Program-made: the position numbers and the translations under genes
Shown here: positions 16,263 through 24,648 of the stretch, piece after piece
Layout of the letters: every line of letters begins with the position of its first letter
Numbering within the stretch: position 1 is the stretch's first letter
The notes under the pieces: generated by a model
Seen by the model: only the letters and a program-made list of their open reading frames with translations
Databases searched by the model: none
What the model was told of the DNA's origin: nothing
DNA from: JBKEAJ01 sp047974415
Lineage (GTDB): Bacteria; Bacteroidota; Bacteroidia; Bacteroidales; Prolixibacteraceae
Assembly: GCA_047974415.1 (NCBI GenBank)
Contig: JBKECH010000075.1
Coordinates: 1 to 64,000 of the forward strand
Direction of reading: 5' to 3'
DNA: 64,000 nucleotides

Positions 16263-17030
16263 TCAAATCACTGTTCCTTCTCTCTTTGCAATGCTCATAT
16301 GGTTGGTGATTCGTATGCTATAAACTCCTTTAGACTTTGCGTTGAAAGCATTATCAAGTTTTGGGATCATTCCATCTGTAATTATTCTTTTTGATTTCAA
16401 GTCCTCGTAATGTTCTTCTGACAATGAGTTTATCACGCTATCATTATCTTTATGATTGAGCAATACGCCTTTTTTCTCAAAACAGTAAACCAACGAAACT
16501 CTATATTCTGACGACAATGCGATTGCGATTTCAGATGCCATTGTGTCTGCATTTGTATTTAACATAGAACCTAAATCATGATCGTAGCTCAGTGGTGCTA
16601 CAACGGGCACAATCCCACTATCTATAATCGTTTTAAATGATGCCACATTCACGTTTTTTATATCGCCCACATAGCCATAATCGATATCTTTCACTATCCT
16701 TTTTGTCGAACTCACGCAGTTCATATCTGCACCTGTCAAACCTACAGCGTTGATATTCCGATTCTGGAGTTCTATCACAATTTTTTTGTTTACTTTGCCT
16801 CCGTACACCATGGTTACTACATCAAGAGTCTCTGCGTCTGTAATTCGCCTCCCATCAATCATCTTTGTTTCTATACCAAGCTTTTCAGACATCGTTGTTG
16901 CTGCTCGGCCTCCACCATGCACAAGAATCTTACTGCCTTCCAAGTGTTCAAAACGGTCTAACAGTTCTCTTAGACTATCTGACTCTTCTACAATCTTGCC
17001 ACCAACTTTTATAATTTTCAGTTCTTTCAT
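16263..17030 (-). CDS. argB: N-acetylglutamate (or N-succinylglutamate) kinase
   Basis: This 255-residue protein has the amino-acid kinase fold. The N-terminal glycine loop is IIKVGGKIVE, HGGGRAATTMSEKLG is the acyl-glutamate site, and KVNKKIVIELQNRNINAVGLTGADMN and LNTNADTMASEIAIALS bind nucleotide and substrate. It phosphorylates the gamma carboxylate of acylated glutamate in the cytoplasm, the second step of arginine synthesis. Because the partner transcarbamylase next door has the N-succinylornithine signature, the substrate here is probably N-succinylglutamate, as reported for Bacteroides. It lies 35 bp after argF' in the same leftward operon. It belongs to the short, arginine-insensitive-looking class without the N-terminal extension. 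Confidence 0.95.
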   Translation of the reverse strand: MKELKIIKVGGKIVEESDSLRELLDRFEHLEGSKILVHGGGRAATTMSEKLGIETKMIDGRRITDAETLDVVTMVYGGKVNKKIVIELQNRNINAVGLTGADMNCVSSTKRIVKDIDYGYVGDIKNVNVASFKTIIDSGIVPVVAPLSYDHDLGSMLNTNADTMASEIAIALSSEYRVSLVYCFEKKGVLLNHKDNDSVINSLSEEHYEDLKSKRIITDGMIPKLDNAFNAKSKGVYSIRITNHMSIAKREGTVI

Positions 17031-17065
17031 TCTTTATAACTATATACCAAACACGTAGGTGTCGA

Positions 17066-18010
17066 TTAATTTTTCAGTATAGTCTCAATTACTGCCTGAG
17101 CAGAGTATAATCTATTTGCCGCTTCGGGTATCACAAGCGAATTTTTGCCATCAATAACACTGTCGCTCACTATCATGTTTCTTCTGACTGGCAAGCAATG
17201 CATAAATTTGGCGTCGTTGGTTTTGGCCATCTGCCTATCAGATACTGTCCAATCCCTGTCTGTACTCAATATATCTCCATACCTATTGAAGGACGACCAG
17301 TTCTTAGCATAAACAAAATCTGCATTTTCAAATGCTTTCATCTGGTCATGCTCTACCTTTGCTCCTTTAGTATAATTGTCGCTGAGTTCATAGCCAACAG
17401 GGTGAGTAATTGTTAAATCATAGCCCTTTGCCAATACCCATTCAGCAAAAGAGTTAGGAACAGCCTGAGGAAGTGCTCTAGGGTGTGGCGCCCACGACAT
17501 TACGATCTTAGGCTTATCTTTTATTTTGTGCTCTTCTATTGTAATTATATCTGCTAAGGACTGGAGTGGATGAAGGGTTGCTGACTCAAGACTCACTACA
17601 GGAACTCCAGCATATCGCACAAATTGACTTAATATCACCTCGTTATAATCTTTCTCTTTATTACTCAACGAGGCAAATGAGCGTACGCCTATTATATCGC
17701 AAAATGAACCTATTACTGGGACAGCCTCTCGCAAATGCTCTGGTTTATCGCCATCCATTATCACACCCATTTCTGTTTCTAGTTTCCATCCCCCTTCATT
17801 AATATCGAAGACAATAACGTTCATCCCTAAGTTTAAGGCTGCTTTTTGAGTACTAAGGCGTGTGCGCAAACTATTATTGAAAAATATCAACAACATGGTC
17901 TTATTTTTACCTAATTCACACATACCCAGAGGGTCTTTCTTAATCTCTAAAGCTCTTTTTACCAATGCCTGTAGATCTTCAGCATCAGATACGGATGTAA
18001 ATTTTTTCAT
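17066..18010 (-). CDS. argF': N-succinylornithine carbamoyltransferase (ArgF')
   Basis: This 314-residue protein is collinear with Bacteroides fragilis ArgF'. It has the carbamoyl-phosphate loop NNSLRTRLST, the HPLQSLAD motif, WAPHPRALPQAVPNSFAEW, the C-terminal HCLPVRRNMIV and the final IPEAANR. Residue 90 is proline in GDKPEHL. In published work Pro at this position marks N-succinylornithine transcarbamylase, and Glu marks the N-acetylornithine enzyme of Xanthomonas. It therefore makes N-succinylcitrulline. It is the first gene of the leftward argF'-argB unit, with a consensus promoter overlapped by a palindromic operator. Confidence 0.95.
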   Translation of the reverse strand: MKKFTSVSDAEDLQALVKRALEIKKDPLGMCELGKNKTMLLIFFNNSLRTRLSTQKAALNLGMNVIVFDINEGGWKLETEMGVIMDGDKPEHLREAVPVIGSFCDIIGVRSFASLSNKEKDYNEVILSQFVRYAGVPVVSLESATLHPLQSLADIITIEEHKIKDKPKIVMSWAPHPRALPQAVPNSFAEWVLAKGYDLTITHPVGYELSDNYTKGAKVEHDQMKAFENADFVYAKNWSSFNRYGDILSTDRDWTVSDRQMAKTNDAKFMHCLPVRRNMIVSDSVIDGKNSLVIPEAANRLYSAQAVIETILKN

Positions 18011-18029
18011 TTGTGCAATTTTTTTGCAT

Positions 18030-18061
18030 CAAAAGTAAGGACTTTTGCGTTAATGTGCAAA
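18030..18061 (-). promoter_or_regulatory. argF'-argB promoter
   Basis: Read leftward: TTTG (18061-18058), a 20 bp spacer and TACTTTTG (18037-18030), a full match to the Bacteroidota consensus. A further repeat of the operator half site (TTGTGCAA at 18011-18018) lies just downstream, near the expected transcript start. Confidence 0.8.
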
Positions 18062-18073
18062 TTATATTGCACA
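18054..18073. promoter_or_regulatory. Probable ArgR operator (ARG box)
   Basis: A perfect 7-6-7 inverted repeat, TGTGCAA-ATTATA-TTGCACA, overlaps the -33 element of the argF' promoter. Additional half sites TTTGCAC occur at 18078 and 18105, within the argR promoter. The position between argF' and argR, and the palindrome size, fit an ArgR hexamer site, although the sequence is unlike the E. coli box. Confidence 0.75.
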
Positions 18074-18077
18074 AATG

Positions 18078-18109
18078 TTTGCACAGCAAATAAAAAACGC
18101 ATATATTTG
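18078..18109 (+). promoter_or_regulatory. argR-argG-argC promoter
   Basis: TTTG (18078-18081), a 20 bp spacer and TATATTTG (18102-18109) fully match the Bacteroidota consensus. Both core elements are themselves part of TTTGCAC operator-like half sites. The predicted transcript start is about 33 bp before argR. Confidence 0.8.
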
Positions 18110-18148
18110 CACTTTGTTTTACGTGCAGACACTATATAGAATGACAAT

Positions 18149-18613
18149 ATGAAAAAAATAGAGCGCCAGAATATAATCAGAGAGCTCATTAAGAATCGTT
18201 CGGTTGGAAATCAAGACGAATTGCAGAGTTACCTTATTCGTATGGGCGTAGAGGTAAATCGCTCCACCCTATCGCGAGATTTAAAGGAGATGCAAGTCGC
18301 AAAGATTGCCAACGTCGACTCAAAATATAAATATATATTGCCAAACATCAGTGTTAATGCTCCCCTCGTATCAGCAGGCTCTTCGTATGTTGGAAATCTT
18401 GTGAAGTCTATAAAGCGATCTGGGAACATGGTCGTTGTAAAGACCAACCCGGGATATGCTAATGGTTTGGCCAGCGATATTGACAGTGCCCAGATTGATG
18501 AAATAATCGGGACTATTGCTGGCGATGATACAATTCTAATTATACTTGGAGAATCGACAGAAGCAAAAGTTGAGGATTTATTACAAAAGGCTTGGAGTAA
18601 AGATGATTTATAA
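18149..18613 (+). CDS. argR: Arginine repressor ArgR
   Basis: The 154 residues match ArgR. The N-terminal winged helix (QNIIRELIKNRSVGNQDELQSYL) carries the recognition segment VNRSTLSRDLKEMQVAKI with the typical SRDLKE. The C-terminal oligomerisation and arginine-binding domain has SGNMVVVKTNPGYANGLASD, DSAQIDEIIGTIAGDDT. It senses arginine and represses biosynthesis. It heads the rightward unit argR-GNAT-argG-argC and is divergent from argF'-argB, so one intergenic region with a palindromic operator can control both, including ArgR itself. Confidence 0.95.
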   Translation: MKKIERQNIIRELIKNRSVGNQDELQSYLIRMGVEVNRSTLSRDLKEMQVAKIANVDSKYKYILPNISVNAPLVSAGSSYVGNLVKSIKRSGNMVVVKTNPGYANGLASDIDSAQIDEIIGTIAGDDTILIILGESTEAKVEDLLQKAWSKDDL

Positions 18614-18625
18614 GCACCTGAGATA

Positions 18626-19210
18626 ATGAATAATATAAGAATAGTAATAGCTTCGGAAATACATTATAAATACGCCGAAGACATTAATGAAGCAATTGAC
18701 AGGGCATCCAAAGAAAGGGGCACTGGTATTGCCCGACGCACAAACGAGTACATTATGCAAAAGATGGACGAAGGCAAAGCTATATTGGCTCTCGACGGCG
18801 ATACATTTGTAGGTTTTTGCTACATTGAAAGCTGGGCAAACGACGGGTATGTTGCAAACTCTGGACTAATAGTAATACGCGAGTACAGAGGCTCTGGAGT
18901 TGCAAAGCAAATTAAAAAAGCAGCTTTCGAGCTGTCAAGAAAAAAATATCCAAAAGCCAAAATTTTTGGACTGACAACAGGCTTGGCCGTAATGAAAATA
19001 AACCATATGCTGGGCTATCGTCCTGTTACATTTTCAGAACTGACCGACGACGAGAAATTCTGGAAAGGTTGCCAAAGTTGTGTCAACTACGACATACTGC
19101 AACGCACCGATTACACTAAATGCCTTTGTACAGGCATGCTTTTCGACCCCTCAGAAGATATAAACAATAAAAATAAATACGATGACCAAGAAACTAGTTT
19201 TAGCATTTAG
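18626..19210 (+). CDS. GNAT-family acyltransferase of the arginine cluster (candidate glutamate N-acyltransferase)
   Basis: This 194-residue protein has the GNAT acetyl-CoA fold, with TFVGFCYIESW as a beta strand, LIVIREYRGSGVAKQIKKAAFELSRKKYP holding the R-x-x-G-x-G/A pyrophosphate loop, and the C-terminal MLGYRPVTF. Cysteines occur in its tail (FWKGCQSCVNYD, KCLCTGMLFDP). It lies 12 bp after argR and overlaps argG by 29 bp, so it is translated within the arginine operon. No argA or argJ is seen, so this protein is the best candidate for the first step, acylation of glutamate. With ArgF' of the succinyl type, succinyl-CoA is the likely donor. This assignment is by context and fold. Confidence 0.85.
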   Translation: MNNIRIVIASEIHYKYAEDINEAIDRASKERGTGIARRTNEYIMQKMDEGKAILALDGDTFVGFCYIESWANDGYVANSGLIVIREYRGSGVAKQIKKAAFELSRKKYPKAKIFGLTTGLAVMKINHMLGYRPVTFSELTDDEKFWKGCQSCVNYDILQRTDYTKCLCTGMLFDPSEDINNKNKYDDQETSFSI

Positions 19211-20369
19211 TGGTGGGCTGGACACTTCCTACTGCGCAAAATACCTCTCTGAAGAATGCGGATTTGAGGTATACACAGCAATAGCAAACACTGGAGGTTT
19301 TTCTAATGAAGAACTAAAAAGCATTGAGGATAAAGCATATAAACTAGGAGTAAAAGCGCATACTACTCTCGACGTCACACAAGAATACTACGAAAAGTGC
19401 ATCAAGTACATGGTATTTGGAAACGTACTCAGAAACAATACCTACCCTATCTCAGTAAGCTCAGAAAGAATTTTTCAAGCGATCGCAACAATTGAATACG
19501 CAAAAGAAATAGGTGCACAATACATTGCTCATGGAAGCACAGGCGCAGGCAATGATCAAGTTCGTTTTGACATGACTTTCAACATCTTAGCTCCAGGAAT
19601 TGAAATTATCACTCCAACAAGAGACAATAAGCTCAGTCGTCAGTACGAAATAGACTTCCTGAAAAAATACGGCATCGAGGATGACTGGGTAAAAATGGAA
19701 TATTCTATAAACAAAGGTCTTTGGGGAACAAGTATTGGAGGGAAGGAAACTCTAACGTCTGACAAAGGTCTTCCCGAGGAGGCATATCCGAGTCAATTGA
19801 GAAAGAATGACGAAGAGAACCTAAAAATAGGTTTTCACAAGGGTGAGGTTTGTAGTGTAAACGGCAAACAGTATACCGACAAAGTAGAAGCAATAAGAAA
19901 GATAGAAGCAATTGCCTCTCAGTATGCTGTAGGTCGCGACATGCATATTGGTGATACTATCATTGGGATCAAAGGCCGCGTGGGCTTCGAGGCCGCTGCT
20001 CCGCTGGTGATAATAAAGGCTCATCAAATGCTAGAGAAGCATACTCTCTCAAAATGGCAACAATATTGGAAAGAGCAACTAGGCAACTGGTATGGTATGT
20101 TTCTGCACGAGTCTCAATATCTCGAACCCGTAATGCGAGACATTGAGGAATTCCTCGAATCCTCACAGAAAACCGTTAGTGGCAAAGTATGTATCAAACT
20201 CAAACCATATCATTTCGAGCTAATAGGAATTGATTCTCCTCACGATCTGATGAAATCTGATTTTGGCGAGTATGGTGAAATGCACAACGCGTGGACATCC
20301 GACGATGCAAAAGGATTTATTAAGATACTGGGCAACCCTCTAAAAATATACCATAGCATAAATAAATAA
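19182..20369 (+). CDS. argG: Argininosuccinate synthase
   Basis: This 395-residue protein has the N-type ATP pyrophosphatase P-loop LAFSGGLDTSYC at the N terminus, followed by YIAHGSTGAGNDQVRFD, the conserved aspartate and citrulline site. The C-terminal part has GRVGFEAAAPLVIIKAHQMLEKH. It condenses citrulline with aspartate using ATP in the cytoplasm. Its start lies inside the GNAT gene (29 bp overlap) and its stop is 2 bp before argC, which indicates translational coupling. Length is normal for the family. Confidence 0.97.
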   Translation: MTKKLVLAFSGGLDTSYCAKYLSEECGFEVYTAIANTGGFSNEELKSIEDKAYKLGVKAHTTLDVTQEYYEKCIKYMVFGNVLRNNTYPISVSSERIFQAIATIEYAKEIGAQYIAHGSTGAGNDQVRFDMTFNILAPGIEIITPTRDNKLSRQYEIDFLKKYGIEDDWVKMEYSINKGLWGTSIGGKETLTSDKGLPEEAYPSQLRKNDEENLKIGFHKGEVCSVNGKQYTDKVEAIRKIEAIASQYAVGRDMHIGDTIIGIKGRVGFEAAAPLVIIKAHQMLEKHTLSKWQQYWKEQLGNWYGMFLHESQYLEPVMRDIEEFLESSQKTVSGKVCIKLKPYHFELIGIDSPHDLMKSDFGEYGEMHNAWTSDDAKGFIKILGNPLKIYHSINK

Positions 20370-20371
20370 GC

Positions 20372-21337
20372 ATGATAAGAGTTGGAATTATTGGAGGTGC
20401 AGGATACACTGCAGGAGAGCTTTTACGCATATTGACAAATCACCCTAATGCTGATATTGTAGGTATCAGTAGCACTAGCAATGACGGCAAGCTCATAAGT
20501 AGCGTGCATGGAGATTTGATTGGCGAGACGGACATCGTATTTAGCGAGTTTGAATTATCGACCGTAGATGTACTATTCCTTTGCTCTGGGCATGGCAAAT
20601 CCGTAGAGTTCTTGAACAATAACAAGGTGCCTGAGAAAGTAAAAATCATAGACCTAAGTGCTGATTTTAGGCTTAAAACCGAAGGTAACAAATTTATATA
20701 TGGCCTTTGCGAATTAAACAGAGAGCTAATCAAAAAAGCAAACTACATTGCCAATCCAGGCTGTTTTGCTACATCTATCGAACTGGCATTGCTACCATTA
20801 GCTACAGCAAGCGAATTAAAATCCGACATACAAGTCACTGCCATAACAGGATCTACTGGAGCAGGACAAAGACCTACAGCAACAACACACTTCAGTTGGC
20901 GCAATTCTAACTTATCAAGCTACAAAGCTTTTGAACATCAACACCTAGCAGAGATTGGCGAATGTGTCAAGCATTTACAAAACAACTTTGATAAGGATAT
21001 CAACTTCGTACCCATTCGTGGATGTCATACGCGTGGTATTCTAGCATCGGTATACATGGACTTTGATGAAGACGAATGCTACGCTACGAAACTTTTTGAA
21101 GAATATTATGCATCTCACCCATTTACTCATATAGCCTCTCAAAATCCTGATTTAAAACAGGTGGTAAATACTAACAAAGGAGTGTTACACCTCAAGAAAC
21201 ATGGAGATAAACTGCACATAATAAGCATCATAGACAACCTTATAAAAGGAGCATCAGGGCAAGCCGTTCAGAATATGAATTTAATGTTCAACATAAACGA
21301 GGATGTAGGTCTGAGATTAAAACCTGTAGGGTTTTAA
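20372..21337 (+). CDS. argC: N-acyl-gamma-glutamyl-phosphate reductase
   Basis: This 321-residue protein starts MIRVGIIGGAGYTAGELLRIL, the NADP-binding glycine loop of ArgC. The catalytic cysteine lies in NPGCFATSIELALLPL, followed by ITGSTGAGQRP. The His-containing PIRGCHTRGILASVY closes the active site. It reduces the acyl-glutamyl phosphate to the semialdehyde, using NADPH. It begins 2 bp after argG and is the last gene of the tight cluster. The following 172 bp before argD contain a 35 bp dispersed repeat. Confidence 0.96.
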   Translation: MIRVGIIGGAGYTAGELLRILTNHPNADIVGISSTSNDGKLISSVHGDLIGETDIVFSEFELSTVDVLFLCSGHGKSVEFLNNNKVPEKVKIIDLSADFRLKTEGNKFIYGLCELNRELIKKANYIANPGCFATSIELALLPLATASELKSDIQVTAITGSTGAGQRPTATTHFSWRNSNLSSYKAFEHQHLAEIGECVKHLQNNFDKDINFVPIRGCHTRGILASVYMDFDEDECYATKLFEEYYASHPFTHIASQNPDLKQVVNTNKGVLHLKKHGDKLHIISIIDNLIKGASGQAVQNMNLMFNINEDVGLRLKPVGF

Positions 21338-21345
21338 TCTTTAAT

Positions 21346-21380
21346 CCCGATTATGCATTGGAACGCCGTAGCAGGAGAGC
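21346..21380 (-). repeat. 35 bp dispersed repeat, copy 1
   Basis: Reading leftward: GCTCTCCTGCTACGGCGTTC followed by CAATGCATAATCGGG. Near-identical versions occur at 30565-30599 and 55197-55233. All three are intergenic. The conserved core is CTACGG, TTCCAAT(G/A)CATAAT. Confidence 0.7.
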
Positions 21381-21509
21381 TAATGCATATTCTGTGCTTA
21401 ATATTAAAGCGCAAAATATTAACATGACTAAATTGTATAATTTTTTCTATCAGTATACAGCTAATAAAAACAAGATATAAAAAGCAGCAATGCACAAATC
21501 AATATAGAA

Positions 21510-22643
21510 ATGAAACTATTCGAAGTTTACCCACTTATGAATATAACCCTAGAAAAGGGGAAGGGTACATACGTGCACGATACCAACGGAAATAGATATT
21601 TGGACTTTTACGGAGGGCATGCCGTTATTTCCATCGGACATTCGCATCCTCATTACATAGAAAGAATTTCAAGACAGTTATCAAAAATCGGATTCTATTC
21701 AAATTCTGTACAAAACCCATTGCAAATAGAACTTGCCTACAAGCTTGGAGAGATGTCGGGTTTGAGGGAGTACGACCTATTCCTTTGCAACTCGGGGGCA
21801 GAGGCTAACGAGAATGCACTGAAGCTAGCGTCATTCTACAATAATCGCAAAAAAATAATATCATTTAACAAAAGCTTTCATGGGAGGACAAGTGGCGCTG
21901 TTGCTGCCACTGACAACCCAAAAATTGTGTCGCCATACAACCGTTTGCACGACGTAACTTTCCTCCCTCTGAACAATGCCGATCTTGTAAAAACCGAACT
22001 CAGGTCAAAGGAATACGCAGCCATAATAATCGAAGGTATACAAGGGATTGCAGGAGTTCGCGAGCCTGCAAAAGATTTTTTACTAGAACTAGAACAGACT
22101 TGTTTTGAGACAAATACTGTTCTTATTCTTGACGAAGTGCAAAGTGGATATGGTCGAACAGGAGACTTCTTTGCTCATCAACAGTCGGGTATAAAACCCG
22201 ATATAATAACAACAGCAAAAGGCATGGGTAACGGCTTTCCTGTTGGAGGCGTACTGATATCGCCAAAATTCGACGCCAAATTTGGCATGTTAGGGACAAC
22301 CTTTGGAGGCAATCATCTAGCATGCGCTGCTTCTCTTGCCGTGCTTGAGGTTATAAAAGAAGAACAGCTCATGAAAAATGCTAAAATGAAGGGGGAAATA
22401 TTGATTGACGAGCTCAAAAAACTTAAAGCTATAAAAAATGTGTTTGGCAGAGGACTAATGATAGGAATAGAGATGAACGAACCAATAGCACCTTTCAGGA
22501 AGGCTCTCGCAGAAAACAGAAACATTCTGACAGGCACATCCTCGCACCCTAACATACTAAGAGTATTGCCACCTCTAAATATTAACAATGCCGAAATTGA
22601 TTTTTTTCTAAACGGTATACGAGCAGAACTAAACACAAACTGA
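21510..22643 (+). CDS. argD: N-acylornithine aminotransferase
   Basis: This 377-residue class III aminotransferase opens LFEVYPLMNITLEKGKGTYV and contains FCNSGAEAN-type LFLCNSGAEANENALKLA (pyridoxal phosphate binding), SFHGRTSGAVAAT, LILDEVQSGYGRTG with the cofactor Asp, and the Schiff-base lysine in TTAKGMGNGFPVGG. It moves an amino group from glutamate to the acyl-glutamate semialdehyde. It is separated from argC by 172 bp, so it may have its own promoter, although I find no clear consensus. argE and argH are not in the window. Confidence 0.94.
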   Translation: MKLFEVYPLMNITLEKGKGTYVHDTNGNRYLDFYGGHAVISIGHSHPHYIERISRQLSKIGFYSNSVQNPLQIELAYKLGEMSGLREYDLFLCNSGAEANENALKLASFYNNRKKIISFNKSFHGRTSGAVAATDNPKIVSPYNRLHDVTFLPLNNADLVKTELRSKEYAAIIIEGIQGIAGVREPAKDFLLELEQTCFETNTVLILDEVQSGYGRTGDFFAHQQSGIKPDIITTAKGMGNGFPVGGVLISPKFDAKFGMLGTTFGGNHLACAASLAVLEVIKEEQLMKNAKMKGEILIDELKKLKAIKNVFGRGLMIGIEMNEPIAPFRKALAENRNILTGTSSHPNILRVLPPLNINNAEIDFFLNGIRAELNTN

Positions 22644-22674
22644 TCCCTCACACACACAATATTTATTACAAAAG

Positions 22675-22724
22675 ACAGCATCAATAGTACGCATTCTTAT
22701 AGCAACTATAAATGCTGTTTTTTA
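22675..22724. terminator. Bidirectional terminator between argD and the DHOD-like gene
   Basis: Stem ACAGCAT (22675-22681) pairs with ATGCTGT (22712-22718), extended by an inner CAATAG/CTAT-like pairing, with A and T runs at the outer sides. It lies between convergent genes. Confidence 0.55.
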
Positions 22725-22753
22725 GTAAATTCTAAATTCGACATAAATAAATA

Positions 22754-23746
22754 CTATTCTCGCCCAGAAAAGAAGCGCATAAACTGACTCCGCTCGAACA
22801 TACTCGGGTTATCAATATTCGAATAATTTAGTCGTCCTCGGAAAGCCTCTATATCCTCAAATGACCACTTATCCATAAACTCTTCCATCCGACTCAACAT
22901 CGAGGGCACCACCTCCAAGCCGTCAGTGTATACGACAGAGCAAAGCTGCCCAACCTTAGCACCTGTCAGTATTGCTTTTATTAAATCATCTCCATCATGA
23001 ATACCTGTCGACGCGGCAAAATCTAGTCTTGGTACAGCCGCAGAGCTAATGGCAATCCATCGTAGCGTTTTACGCAATTCCGACTGCTTGCTGAACACCG
23101 TCGACGAAGTGAGCCTAAGATTATTTAGGTCTATTTCTGGCTCAAAAAACCGATTGAACATCACCACCCCTTTCGCGCCATTAGCATACAACAGGTCTGT
23201 AAATCTGACAATATTTGTAAAATAACTACCTATTTTTACTGAAATAGGAATAGAAAGCTCCTTTTTTAATTTTCTGATTATATCTAAATAGCCTTCTTCA
23301 ATAACCTCAGAATCAACACTCCTAGTCGTTGCGACGTTGAAGATATTTATTTCTAGAGCATCCGCTCCTGCTCCTTCGAATTCTTTGGCCATTTTAGTCC
23401 ACTCCGTAGCATTGACAGCGCAAACACTAGCAATTATTGGCATGTTTTTGCATTCTGCCTTTGCCTCCTTCAGCATATCTAGGTGCTTACCCACGTAGTT
23501 ATTTCGCAAATATTCAGACATGTACTCATACGCTTCGGTTATGTAAGGATTCTCTCCGTCATGGCGCAATCCATGATGCACTTCATTGACAAGTTGCTCC
23601 TCAAACACAGACTTCATTACCACTGCGCCAACACCCATATACTCCGCCTCTTTTATCTTATCAATTGAAGCTGTCTTCCCTGAACTCGCTAAAACTATGG
23701 GATTTCTGAGTTTTAGCCCCAAATAATTTGTGCTTAAATCTGCCAT
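22754..23746 (-). CDS. Dihydroorotate-dehydrogenase-like FMN protein
   Basis: The 330 residues have the TIM-barrel DHOD fold. The opening is MADLSTNYLGLKLRNPIVLASSG, and phosphate and FMN contacts appear in PISVKIGSY, GAKGVVMFNRF and ILTGAKVGQLCSVVYTDG. The loop that in true dihydroorotate dehydrogenase reads N-x-S-C-P-N-T with the catalytic base is here EINIFNVATTRS, so the classical reaction is doubtful. Bacteroidota genomes usually have a separate true PyrD. I therefore give no symbol. The gene is a single unit with its own promoter and a terminator shared with argD. Confidence 0.88.
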   Translation of the reverse strand: MADLSTNYLGLKLRNPIVLASSGKTASIDKIKEAEYMGVGAVVMKSVFEEQLVNEVHHGLRHDGENPYITEAYEYMSEYLRNNYVGKHLDMLKEAKAECKNMPIIASVCAVNATEWTKMAKEFEGAGADALEINIFNVATTRSVDSEVIEEGYLDIIRKLKKELSIPISVKIGSYFTNIVRFTDLLYANGAKGVVMFNRFFEPEIDLNNLRLTSSTVFSKQSELRKTLRWIAISSAAVPRLDFAASTGIHDGDDLIKAILTGAKVGQLCSVVYTDGLEVVPSMLSRMEEFMDKWSFEDIEAFRGRLNYSNIDNPSMFERSQFMRFFSGRE

Positions 23747-23762
23747 TGTAATCTATTTTGAG

Positions 23763-23794
23763 CAAATATAGATGTTTAATTGATGTGAAGCAAA
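23763..23794 (-). promoter_or_regulatory. Promoter of the DHOD-like gene
   Basis: Read leftward: TTTG (23794-23791), 20 bp spacer, TATATTTG (23770-23763). This is a full match to the consensus, with the start codon 17 bp further on. Confidence 0.75.
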
Positions 23795-23904
23795 ATATGA
23801 CAAATAAAATCCAACCTGCTAATATTTTTGTCTATCATAATAAAAAGCACATCTATCACAATTAACTAATAACAAAGCAACTAGGCGCAAATATTTCAAA
23901 TAAT

Positions 23905-23935
23905 TTTGAGTATAGCAAATAATTTGCAATATTTG
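23905..23935 (+). promoter_or_regulatory. Probable upp promoter
   Basis: TTTG (23905-23908), 19 bp spacer and AATATTTG (23928-23935), one base from TAnnTTTG. The start codon is 23 bp downstream. Confidence 0.6.
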
Positions 23936-23958
23936 TATGTAATTTTAAATAATAAGAA

Positions 23959-24585
23959 ATGTCATTATACGTAGCAAGCCACCCACTTATCAAGCATAAA
24001 GTTGGATTACTCAGACAAGCCGATATCTCGACCAAGGAATTTCGTCATTTGTCGTCAGAAATAGCATCGTTGTTAACCTATGAAGCTCTTGAGGATTTAC
24101 CTCTGGAGAAAATCAACATCAGTGGATGGGCTGGGACAGTAGAAATAGACCAGATAAAAGGGAAAAAAGTGACTATTGTACCTATTTTGCGAGCTGGTCT
24201 TGGAATGATGTCTGGAGTGCTAGACTTAGTACCTTCAGCAAAAGTCTCTGTAGTAGGATTTTACAGAAACGAGGAGACCCTACAGCCCGTTGAATATTAT
24301 GCCAAACTGGCCAGCAATATGAATAAAAGAGTTGCTCTAATCATAGACCCAATGCTAGCTACTGGAGGCACTCTCGTTGCAACGATAGACACTTTAAAAC
24401 GAGCTGGCTGCGAAAAGATTAAAGGGCTTTTCATTGTTGCAGCTCCAGAAGGTTTAAAAAAGGTAGAAGAGGCACATCCTGACGTAGAAATATATGTTGC
24501 AGCTGTTGACGAAAAATTAAACGACAAAGGCTATATTCTTCCTGGGCTTGGCGATGCTGGTGATAAAATATTTGGAACAAAATAA
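23959..24585 (+). CDS. upp: Uracil phosphoribosyltransferase
   Basis: The 208 residues match UPRT. IVPILRAGLGMMSGVLDLVPSA forms the dimer and substrate region, VGFYRNEETLQPVEYY is the flexible loop, LIIDPMLATGGTLVATIDTLK is the PRPP-binding motif, and the C-terminal GYILPGLGDAGDKIFGTK binds uracil. It salvages uracil to UMP with PRPP in the cytoplasm. It has a near-consensus promoter and lies 63 bp upstream of sbcD, which may be read from the same transcript. Confidence 0.97.
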   Translation: MSLYVASHPLIKHKVGLLRQADISTKEFRHLSSEIASLLTYEALEDLPLEKINISGWAGTVEIDQIKGKKVTIVPILRAGLGMMSGVLDLVPSAKVSVVGFYRNEETLQPVEYYAKLASNMNKRVALIIDPMLATGGTLVATIDTLKRAGCEKIKGLFIVAAPEGLKKVEEAHPDVEIYVAAVDEKLNDKGYILPGLGDAGDKIFGTK

Positions 24586-24648
24586 AAACAAACTCACATC
24601 AACAAGCTTGTGAGAGCTGACAAATAGAGGCTTAGCAATCAAAATCGC

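Noticed and set aside
22754..23746. Naming the DHOD-like gene pyrD
   Set aside because: The catalytic loop of true dihydroorotate dehydrogenases is not conserved, so the pyrimidine role is doubtful.
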